Of a DNA stretch of 64,000 bases, positions 27,919 through 34,880 are shown piece after piece; within the stretch, counting starts at the first letter, position 1, and the number at the start of each line of letters is the position of its first letter. The stretch covers positions 310,001 through 374,000 of the forward strand of contig JAHUZV010000024.1 in assembly GCA_019264575.1 (NCBI GenBank), in the 5' to 3' direction. Below the pieces are notes generated by a model. That model was not told the origin of the DNA, made no database searches, and saw only the letters and a list, made by a program, of their open reading frames with translations. The DNA is from Vulcanococcus sp. (GTDB lineage: Bacteria; Cyanobacteriota; Cyanobacteriia; PCC-6307; Cyanobiaceae). The position numbers were made by a program, and so were the translations under genes.

Positions 27919-28539
27919 TTATCCCCTCAAGCTTTCACAGGCCTCCCCATCACCATCCCCATCGAGATAGCTGTGCCCTTGCCGCAGCAACACCTGGGCC
28001 TGGGCATAGGAGCCGATCTGCTTGCAGGTGTAGCGACGGCCTGATGGCGCAGAGGAGCTCGAAGCTGGCTTTCGTTGGCCCGACCTGTAGTCCCATGGCC
28101 TCAGGACTCCACCCTTTACGGACCACACCCCCAGCCCTTTGAGCCGCGCCTCGGTTTCCAGGCGGCTGTAGGTCTGGCGGTCGCAGCCCTGGATGTACTG
28201 CCAATAAACAAACGCTGCACCGGATGCCACCAGGGCCTGGTTGAGGTCCTGGCCGCCTCTGCTGAGCTCTGCCACGGAGCGGCCGTAGCGATCGGTGGCC
28301 TTGACGCGCAGCTCAACGGCTGATCCCACCGGAGCCAGAGTCTGCAACTGCGTTCGGGCGCTGGCGCCATGCGGCGCCTGACTACTTTCCGGCGCATCGA
28401 TGCAGGCCAGGCGCACGTTCAGGGTGCGGCTGCCCTCGCGAACGCGCAGGGTGTCGCCGTCGCCGATGGAAAGCACGGTGGCTGTGCGGGTTTGGGCCAG
28501 CAGGGCAACGGCTGCCAGAGGCAAAAACAGGGGAATCAC
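27919..28539 (-). CDS. Secreted thermonuclease-family nuclease with excalibur domain
   Basis: 206 residues with a GTG start. A hydrophobic signal (MIPLFLPLAAVALLAQ) precedes an SNase fold: VLSIGDGDTLRVREG, LACIDAPESSQ and DRYGRSVAELSRGG with the expected acidic and Arg residues. The C-terminus is an excalibur calcium-binding motif, YTCKQIGSYAQAQVLLRQG and DGDGDGEACESL. It likely cleaves DNA outside the cytoplasm. It starts within the last four bases of the HD-domain gene, so it is third in a three-gene operon. It is the first host-like gene right of the island. Confidence 0.88.
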   Translation of the reverse strand: MIPLFLPLAAVALLAQTRTATVLSIGDGDTLRVREGSRTLNVRLACIDAPESSQAPHGASARTQLQTLAPVGSAVELRVKATDRYGRSVAELSRGGQDLNQALVASGAAFVYWQYIQGCDRQTYSRLETEARLKGLGVWSVKGGVLRPWDYRSGQRKPASSSSAPSGRRYTCKQIGSYAQAQVLLRQGHSYLDGDGDGEACESLRG

Positions 28540-29201
28540 TCCTGCGCCCCTAGTCGCTCCGCATATCCTGCTGCCCAGACAGCCGGTGCGAACCCCTCTG
28601 GCACGAGGCGTTTGTAGCTGTCCATCACGAGGATTTCACTCACGGCTTCTCCCAGCCGTTCCACCGAGCGGCTCTGAGGCAGCTGGCGTTTCAGCTGCTG
28701 GTGCATGCGGAGCAGATACCAGGCCGATCCCTCGAGCCCAGCGTTGAACTTGCTCCACATGGCGGGGTCGCGCCTCGCGTCGAGCACCATGTCGCCGGCG
28801 TTGTGGGCCTTGTCAGCTGCCGTCACCAACAGCGAGGCCTTTGGCTTGTGCTCGAGGGAGGCGATGGTGCGGGTTTTGCGCAGGAGCCAGGGCTCCTTCT
28901 CGCCCGGTGGTGCGTTGTCGCTGGTGTCGGTGCAATCGCGCACGATCTCGGCCACGGCCTCTCCAAAGCGCTCAGCAATGGAGGCATGGCTCTGGCCGGC
29001 GTCCTCAATGGCGTCATGCAACAGAGCAGCGATGGCTTGCTCTTCTGTGCCGCCGTCTTCCCACACGAGGGCGCTGACGCTGATCAGGTGGGAGATGTAA
29101 GGAACGGTTTTTCCCTTACGGCGCTGGTCGCGGTGGATCGCCTCTGCCCAGAGCAGGGCCTCTCCGTAGCGGGCGCTGATCACCGGGGTTGAGGCGCTCA
29201 C
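28536..29201 (-). CDS. HD-domain phosphohydrolase (MESH1/RelA-like)
   Basis: 221 residues. The N-terminal part contains HRDQRRKGKTVPYISHLISV, then LLHDAIEDAGQ (HD...ED) and DKAHNAGDMV, which gives the metal-binding HD set of small (p)ppGpp hydrolases. No synthetase domain follows. Alarmone or nucleotide hydrolysis is an inference from the motif. It overlaps both neighbours by four bases. Confidence 0.8.
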   Translation of the reverse strand: MSASTPVISARYGEALLWAEAIHRDQRRKGKTVPYISHLISVSALVWEDGGTEEQAIAALLHDAIEDAGQSHASIAERFGEAVAEIVRDCTDTSDNAPPGEKEPWLLRKTRTIASLEHKPKASLLVTAADKAHNAGDMVLDARRDPAMWSKFNAGLEGSAWYLLRMHQQLKRQLPQSRSVERLGEAVSEILVMDSYKRLVPEGFAPAVWAAGYAERLGAQE

Positions 29202-29428
29202 TGGCGCACCTTGCAGTAGCCAGCGCCGGCGTAGGAACTGCCGCCCGGGCAGGTGGTGCCGTTCTTGGCAGGGAAGTACTGAGCATTGCCGCGCACCTTG
29301 CAGTAGCCCGCACCGGCGTAGCTAGTGCCGCCGGGGCAGGTGTTGCCGTTTTTGGCGGGGATCATCAGGGGATTGGCCTGCGCGAACAGTGCTGTTGCGG
29401 TGATGGTGGCCAGGAGAGGAAGCATCAA
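29198..29428 (-). CDS. Secreted protein with two tandem Cys repeats
   Basis: 76 residues. A signal peptide (LPLLATITATALFAQA) is followed by two nearly identical 25-residue units, PAKNGNTCPGGTSYAGAGYC and PAKNGTTCPGGSSYAGAGYC, each with a CPGG and a GYC cysteine. Each unit could form one disulfide. The GAGYCK ending resembles the secreted protein at 5022-5282. Function unknown. It is first in the three-gene overlapping operon. Confidence 0.8.
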   Translation of the reverse strand: MMLPLLATITATALFAQANPLMIPAKNGNTCPGGTSYAGAGYCKVRGNAQYFPAKNGTTCPGGSSYAGAGYCKVRQ

Positions 29429-29456
29429 TCAATCCTGAGATACCCATCATCCAAAC

Positions 29457-29480
29457 AAGGCGCCCCGTAGGGGGCGCCTT
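29457..29480. terminator. Perfect 10-base hairpin
   Basis: AAGGCGCCCC pairs with GGGGCGCCTT around a GTAG loop. It is symmetric with only two terminal T, so it could end transcripts from the right or be an operator of the gene at 29198-29428. No gene on the plus strand ends here. Confidence 0.45.
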
Positions 29481-29887
29481 AGCACCGGTTGCAAGGGTTC
29501 ACCGCTGGCATCTCGCGGTCCTCTTGGTCGGGTGTCGGTGGGTTTCACGATTCACCTGTCTGGGGCCTGGCAGGTAAGGAAAGCGGTCACGTCTCTGCCG
29601 AGAAATGCTCGGGGCTTGACCTCAGCAGTTGTGATCGCGGCCCGGGTTATGCAGCCCAGTGGATCATCAATGCAGGCATCCAAAGTGGCGTATCGCTGTT
29701 GCTGCTACGGGGCGATGTTCGCGCCACATCACCGAGTTCACTGTGGGGTTCACGCATCGTTGGCGCACCTCCTTTGTGGGTGAAGGTGGGGTTGATCCCT
29801 TCCCTTCTCTCAACTTCAACGTAATCCCACGGATGGCTCTGTGGCAGGGCGTAGAGGTTCCTCTTTCCGTACTGCTGCAGAGCTGAA
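29481..29887. other. 407-base stretch without a confident gene
   Basis: Several short plus-strand frames exist (29532-29783, 29659-29886), but none has a convincing ribosome-binding site or sustained protein-like composition. No RNA gene or repeat was recognised. Confidence 0.4.
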
Positions 29888-30349
29888 TCAGCTCACTCCA
29901 CCCACGCGAATCAGGCCGCCCACCACCACAAACGCGATCGCCAATGCCGTGATGCCGCGGATATGCCAGGCCAGCCCGCTGAGGTTGTTGTCGCTGAGCT
30001 GCGGGATCAGGCGCAGGCGCGCATGCACCGCAAGGGTCGCGGTGGCAGCGAGCAACACGAGCTTCGTGCCGATCAAGATCCCGATTGGATTGCCGGGATC
30101 GAACAAGCCCTGATAGCCGGGAAGGTAGATCCAGCCCATCCACAGGCCCGTGATCACCTGGATCGCCAAGGCCGTGAGGCCGAGGGATTCAAACAGCTCT
30201 TCGAAGTCGCTGATGCGCTGGGCGCTCTGCTCCTTGAGTGCTCTGGGCAACACCCGCAGATCCAGCACCAGGTGCCCGCCGGTCCACACAGTGGCCGCCA
30301 GGGCATGCACGATCACCAGAACGGGGAAGATCGACATCGCCACAACCAC
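29888..30349 (-). CDS. CopD-like integral membrane protein
   Basis: 153 residues with four hydrophobic helices. The layout (FPVLVIVHALAATVWTGGHL, ITGLWMGWIYLP, GTKLVLLAATATLAVHA, TALAIAFVVVGGLI) matches the CopD/DUF2269 group, where early His and a TGGH motif may bind metal or haem. Copper handling is inferred from the family only. It diverges from the SDR gene. Confidence 0.75.
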   Translation of the reverse strand: MVVAMSIFPVLVIVHALAATVWTGGHLVLDLRVLPRALKEQSAQRISDFEELFESLGLTALAIQVITGLWMGWIYLPGYQGLFDPGNPIGILIGTKLVLLAATATLAVHARLRLIPQLSDNNLSGLAWHIRGITALAIAFVVVGGLIRVGGVS

Positions 30350-30409
30350 TGCTCCAGTGCAGCATCACTCGGGTTGATTCGCCACAGTGCAACCGTCGCT
30401 TGCAATCCG

Positions 30410-31231
30410 ATGGCTGACGCCCGCCGCAGTGTGTTGATTACCGGTGCCTCCAGCGGCATTGGCTTGGCGACAGCCCATCGCCTGATTGATCAGGGTTGGC
30501 GGGTGTTGGCTGCAGCGCGCCGGGTTGAGGCGATGGAGCCGCTGCGCAACCGCGGGGCTGAGGTGTTCCCCCTGGATCTGGTCGACCCCACGTCCCGTGA
30601 GGCGCTCGCTCACGCCATCAGCGAACGCGTTGGCGCACTTGATGCGCTCGTGAACAACGCCGGTTTTGGCGATGTGGGCCCGGTGGAAACCATGGAGCTC
30701 GATCGGGCCCGAGCGATGTTTGAAGTGAATGTGTTCGGCTTGATTGGCCTCACCCAGCTGCTGCTGCCGGCGATGCGTGAGCGGCGCCGCGGCTGCATCG
30801 TGAACCTGTCCTCCATTGCCGGCCGCTTCGTGACTCCCGGAGCCGGTTGGTACGGCGCGAGCAAGCACGCTGTGGAGGCGATCAGTGATGCCCTACGCCT
30901 GGAGCTGCACCAGTTCGGCGTTCACGTGGTGCTGGTGGAACCCGGGTTGATCCGCACGGGTTTTGAGGGCGTGACGGCGGAGGCCATGCAACGCGAAGGG
31001 CATGGCCCTGTCTGGGGTTCGATGATGCGCCGGGTGGCCGCCGGCTGGGCCGAGGGGTTTCGCAAGGGCTCTGAGCCTGAGGTGGTGGCTCGCACCATTG
31101 CAACGGCCCTGGAGACCAGCGATCCCAAGCCTCGCTACCGCTGCGGCAGCGAATCGGAAGCGGTGCTGGTGCAGCGCTTCATGCCCACGCGCTTGTGGGA
31201 TTCCCTGGTGCGCTCGCGCATGCTCGGCTGA
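30410..31231 (+). CDS. Short-chain dehydrogenase/reductase
   Basis: 273 residues from the ATG at 30410. The cofactor motif TGASSGIG is near residue 10, NNAG follows at about 78, and the catalytic set is NLSSIAG with the Tyr-Lys of YGASK. The C-terminal stretch is long and basic and could bind membrane, as in sterol- or retinol-type SDRs. The substrate cannot be read. It converges with selO. Confidence 0.9.
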   Translation: MADARRSVLITGASSGIGLATAHRLIDQGWRVLAAARRVEAMEPLRNRGAEVFPLDLVDPTSREALAHAISERVGALDALVNNAGFGDVGPVETMELDRARAMFEVNVFGLIGLTQLLLPAMRERRRGCIVNLSSIAGRFVTPGAGWYGASKHAVEAISDALRLELHQFGVHVVLVEPGLIRTGFEGVTAEAMQREGHGPVWGSMMRRVAAGWAEGFRKGSEPEVVARTIATALETSDPKPRYRCGSESEAVLVQRFMPTRLWDSLVRSRMLG

Positions 31232-31235
31232 CGCC

Positions 31236-32927
31236 TCACGACGAGCAGCTGTAGTGCGACACCCCGCCGGCGTTGAAGAACTCTCGCGGCTTGAGCTGGT
31301 CGTAGCGCACCGCTAGCTCCGCCGCTGGAGTGGAGTAAGGATCGCGGAACAGCGCTTGTAGTTCTCGAATCAGGCTGAAGTCGCCGGTGGCGGCTTGCTC
31401 GTAGGCGGGCGCAATCAGCCATTCGCGCCAGGTGATCGCGGGGTTAACACGCTGCATGGCGGTTGATGTCTCCTCCGGGTTGCCGATCTGAGCGCGCCAG
31501 CGCTGCAGCCAGCCCAGCCAGCGCTGATCGAGATCCTCTTCGCTCGGCACATAGAAGCTTGGCTTGAGCTCCTCCACGCTTTCGGGGATCGCCGAAAGGC
31601 GGCGGAAGAAGATCGTGTAATCGGCCCGCGAACTCACCAGGAGTTGCAGCAGCTCCTGGATCAGCTCGGGGTCGTAGCTGGGGAGGCCGAGCTTGCTGGC
31701 CCACATCGTCTCCAAGGCCTGAGCCATCGCCTCTGCAAAGCCGGCCTGAATGGCATCCAGCTCTTCTAGGGCTGCGTTGTCGTCCTCCAGCAACGGCCGC
31801 AGCGATTTCACGAACATCCCGTAATTCACTTCAGCCGCCGCTGGCTGGTTGAAGAAGCAGAAGTGCTCACCGCCACCGGTCCAGGGTTGGAAGCGCGGGT
31901 CGAACAGTTCGCAGAAGCCGAATGGGCCGTAGTCGAGCGTGTAGCCGCCGGCGGCGCAGTTGTCGCTGTTGAAGTTGCCCTGGCAGTAGCCCACGCGCAT
32001 CCAGTTCGCTACCAGGGCGGTGAGCCGCCCCCGGAACAAGCGCGCCAGCTCCAGCACCTGCGCGGTGAACGGCAGCGCCGCGTTGATTTCGGAGCGGTAG
32101 TTGCGAGCGATCAGATGTTCCGCGATCAGCTGCAGCTCGCCCAGGGCATTGGCGTGGGCCTGGCTGCGCGCCCGGCGGGCAAACAACTCCAGCTGCCCCA
32201 CCCGCAGAAACGACGGCGCCACCCGCGTGGTGATCGCCGCTGGGTTGTTCATCATCACGTCGGGATCAAACGAACGTGATCCCTCGCTGTACCAGGGGCG
32301 CCGCACCCCTTCAGCGCGCGACATGTAGAGCGTGAGTGAGCGCGAGGTGGGGACCCCGAGCGCCTGCATGAACTCCTGAGCCAGAAACTCGCGCACGCTC
32401 GAGCGCAGCACGGCCCGACCATCGGCGCCGCGGCAGTAGGGCGTGGGCCCACCACCCTTGAGCTGCATCTCCCAGCGCTGGCCGTTGAACACGCCCTCAA
32501 CAATGGAAATGGCGCGTCCATCGCCGTAGCCATTGCCTGTGCCGAAGGGGCATTGCTGGGTGTATTCGGTGCCGTAAATCGAGAGGGCGTAGCCCGTGGC
32601 CCAGCCATGGGGCCGCATTGCCCCGCTGGCCGCGCTGCTGTCGCCAGAAAACAAGCGGCGGAAGCTGTCGTCGTGCGCCAGTGCTTCGCTCAGCCCCAGC
32701 TCAGCGAACAGGTCACTGCTGTGGGCCACGTATTCCGGCTGGGGCAGCGGGGTGGGCGTGACCGGCACGTAATGCCCGGAGAACACCTGGCGGGGCCGGT
32801 GGTCATCGCCGTCGGGCCTGGCCTCGGGGTCGGGCCGCAGGGAGTCGAGCAGGGAATAGTCGGCCAGCTGCGCAAACTCCTCAAACGTGGTCGCTGACAC
32901 GGGGCGTTCGAAGGCTGAGGTGACCAT
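31236..32927 (-). CDS. selO: Protein adenylyltransferase SelO
   Basis: 563 residues. Diagnostic segments: HGWATGYALSIYGTEYTQQ, GDGRAISIVEGV, LKGGGPTPYCRGADGRAVL and RSSVREFLAQEFMQAL, then DNCAAGGYTLDYGPFG. SelO is a pseudokinase-fold enzyme that moves AMP onto proteins and is linked to redox stress. The bacterial and mitochondrial types are about this size; no selenocysteine codon is involved here, and the end reads SHYSCSS. Confidence 0.94.
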   Translation of the reverse strand: MVTSAFERPVSATTFEEFAQLADYSLLDSLRPDPEARPDGDDHRPRQVFSGHYVPVTPTPLPQPEYVAHSSDLFAELGLSEALAHDDSFRRLFSGDSSAASGAMRPHGWATGYALSIYGTEYTQQCPFGTGNGYGDGRAISIVEGVFNGQRWEMQLKGGGPTPYCRGADGRAVLRSSVREFLAQEFMQALGVPTSRSLTLYMSRAEGVRRPWYSEGSRSFDPDVMMNNPAAITTRVAPSFLRVGQLELFARRARSQAHANALGELQLIAEHLIARNYRSEINAALPFTAQVLELARLFRGRLTALVANWMRVGYCQGNFNSDNCAAGGYTLDYGPFGFCELFDPRFQPWTGGGEHFCFFNQPAAAEVNYGMFVKSLRPLLEDDNAALEELDAIQAGFAEAMAQALETMWASKLGLPSYDPELIQELLQLLVSSRADYTIFFRRLSAIPESVEELKPSFYVPSEEDLDQRWLGWLQRWRAQIGNPEETSTAMQRVNPAITWREWLIAPAYEQAATGDFSLIRELQALFRDPYSTPAAELAVRYDQLKPREFFNAGGVSHYSCSS

Positions 32928-32943
32928 CCTGGCGAGCGGGGGT

Positions 32944-32960
32944 GATGCACGCGTTGCATC
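32944..32960. promoter_or_regulatory. Inverted repeat between selO and desA
   Basis: GATGCA and TGCATC flank a 5-base centre in the 94-base divergent spacer. It is a plausible operator or simple chance; no family of regulator is suggested. Confidence 0.35.
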
Positions 32961-33021
32961 GGCTGAGGCCCTCTGAGGAATAGGGTCTTACAAATCTCAA
33001 TTTGCCTGTGCTCCTGCTGCT

Positions 33022-34176
33022 GTGGTGCGGCGTTTGATCGCCTCCCTTTCTCCGGCGCGCAAGCCGGTCCACCGCTTCGAGCAGGTTCCCTCTGAGCGCT
33101 ATCCCACCAAAGCGGAGCTGCTCAACGCCCTTCCGGCCGAGCTCACCCGTTTGGATCCCCGCAAGGCATGGGCCAGTTTGGCCCTCTCCCTCGGCCTCTC
33201 GCTGTTGGCCTACGGGCTCGGCACGCTGATCCCCCTGCAGTGGGCAGCACTTCCGCTCTGGCTCATCTACGGGCTCGTCACCGGCACGGTGGCCATGGGC
33301 TGCTGGGTGCTTGCCCATGAATGCGGCCACAACGCGTTCCACCCCAACCGGCGCCTGGAGGCCTGCGTGGGGTTTGTGCTCCACAGCCTGCTGCTCTCGC
33401 CTTACTACAGCTGGGCCCGCAGCCATGCGGTGCACCACGCCCATTGCAATCACCTGGAGGGCGGTGAAACCCATGTGCCCCCCAGGATCTCCTCGCGTTC
33501 AGGGCAGATCACGGAGGCCCTGAAACAGAAGCTCGGCCTGCGCCTGTTTGGTTGGGTGTCGCTGTTCAACCACCTGCTGCTGGGTTGGCCGCTGTATCTC
33601 TTTTTCGGGGCCACCGGTGGTGAGGATTACGGGAGGCCCATCTCCCACTTCCGGATCAGAACCAAGGGGTCTCAGCCCAAGCGTCAGCTGTTTCCGGAGT
33701 CGTTCCGGGGGCTGATGCTCCGCTCCAATCTCGGCTTGGTGGCTGTTCTGATCGCTCTGGGTTGTTTGGCCTGGCAGTTCTCGCTGCTGCGGGTGTTGTG
33801 TGTGTACGGCCTGCCGTATCTGGTGGTGAATGTGTGGCTGGTCACCTACACCTGGCTGCAGCACACCGATCTCAACATCCCCCATTTCTCAACTGAGGAG
33901 TGGACCTGGGCTAAGGGAGCTCTGCAAACCGTGGACCGGCCTTACGGGCCGCTGCTGAACCTCCTGCACCACGGCATCGGCTCCACCCACGTGTGCCACC
34001 ACATCAATTCGAGAATTCCCCACTACAACGCCTGGCGTGGCACGGCCCTGATCCGTCTGCGCTATCCCGAGCTTGTGCGCTACGACCCCACACCGATCCA
34101 TAAGGCCCTTTGGCGGGTGGCCACCCGCTGCGGTGCCGTGCGCCAAAACCCGATGGATGGGGCCTTCTATTACTGA
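33022..34176 (+). CDS. desA: Acyl-lipid desaturase, DesA (delta-12) type
   Basis: 384 residues. Three histidine boxes bind the di-iron site: HECGHN, HAVHHAHCNH and HVCHHINSR. Four hydrophobic stretches give the usual membrane topology. Closing features IPHYNAW and FYY fit cyanobacterial omega-6 (delta-12) desaturases that act on glycerolipid acyl chains in thylakoids. Start is GTG at 33022 or 33025. Cold induction is known for the family but no element is seen here. Confidence 0.88.
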   Translation: MVRRLIASLSPARKPVHRFEQVPSERYPTKAELLNALPAELTRLDPRKAWASLALSLGLSLLAYGLGTLIPLQWAALPLWLIYGLVTGTVAMGCWVLAHECGHNAFHPNRRLEACVGFVLHSLLLSPYYSWARSHAVHHAHCNHLEGGETHVPPRISSRSGQITEALKQKLGLRLFGWVSLFNHLLLGWPLYLFFGATGGEDYGRPISHFRIRTKGSQPKRQLFPESFRGLMLRSNLGLVAVLIALGCLAWQFSLLRVLCVYGLPYLVVNVWLVTYTWLQHTDLNIPHFSTEEWTWAKGALQTVDRPYGPLLNLLHHGIGSTHVCHHINSRIPHYNAWRGTALIRLRYPELVRYDPTPIHKALWRVATRCGAVRQNPMDGAFYY

Positions 34177-34501
34177 GGCCTTCCCGCTACCGGCATTGCG
34201 GTGCGCACAGCTTCCATGAAGGTCTGCAGGCGCTGTGGATCTTTGAGGCCGTTGGTTCCTTTCACACCGCTGTTCACATCCACCCCGTGGGGTTTCACCA
34301 GCGCGATCGCGGCGGCCACGTTGTGAGCGGTGAGTCCGCTCGCTTCATGGCAGCGGCCTGCTCCACTCCGATGAAATCAGGGCTGGGATGGTGTTGACCC
34401 ACCAGCACGCCGATCGCATCGGCACCCAGCTCGGCGTCCAGCAGCGCATCCTCCACGCAGCGCACGCCGCAGATCTTCACGCGCACAGCCGGATCACCCA
34501 T
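34170..34501 (-). pseudogene. trpF-like gene with internal deletion and frameshift
   Basis: The start frame reads VRVKICGVRCVEDALLDAEL, GADAIGVLVGQHHPSPDF, the N-terminus of a phosphoribosylanthranilate isomerase-like barrel. It then shifts frame and continues as SGLTAHNVAAAIALVKPHGV, DVNSGVKGTNGLKDPQRLQT to TAA at 34170-34172. About 100 residues of the middle are missing compared with the usual 200-residue length. The gene cannot make an active barrel. The end overlaps the desA stop region. Confidence 0.75.
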
Positions 34502-34533
34502 GGCACGATGCGGGCCTTCGCTTCAGTTTCGCC

Positions 34534-34872
34534 GTGCCGCTGATCAACGTGCGCACCTCCCTGGCTTCGGTGGATAACGCCGATGCCCTGCTCAAGGAAC
34601 TCTCCGCCGCCCTCGCTCAGCAAACCGGCAAGCCCGAGAGCTATGTGATGACGATGCTTGAAACCGCGGTGCCGATGACCTTCGGTGCCAGCAGTGAGCC
34701 CAGCGTTTTTGTGGAGATCAAATCCATCGGTTCGTTGCGCCCTCCCGCCATGAAAGCGGCGTTCTGCGATCTGATCAGTGCCCGCACGGGGATTCCCTCC
34801 AACCGCATCTACATCCAGTTCGAGGATGTGCCGGCCGCCAGCTGGGGCTGGGATGGCCGCACCTTCGGCTGA
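34534..34872 (+). CDS. MIF-like tautomerase
   Basis: 112 residues, GTG start. The second residue Pro is the catalytic base of the MIF/4-OT superfamily after Met removal. Supporting segments: ALAQQTGKPESYVM and RIYIQFEDVPAASWGWDG. Cyanobacterial homologues have tautomerase activity; the physiological substrate is not known. Confidence 0.9.
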   Translation: MPLINVRTSLASVDNADALLKELSAALAQQTGKPESYVMTMLETAVPMTFGASSEPSVFVEIKSIGSLRPPAMKAAFCDLISARTGIPSNRIYIQFEDVPAASWGWDGRTFG

Positions 34873-34880
34873 GGCCGGAT

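Noticed and set aside
12590..27920. Direct repeats or an integrase that would mark the island as an integrated element
   Set aside because: Only short, imperfect similarity (around GGACTC...GCCC) was seen between the edges, and no recombinase gene is present.
29963..30409. Upstream extension of the SDR gene
   Set aside because: It is antisense to the CopD-like gene; the SDR cofactor motif begins just after the ATG at 30410.
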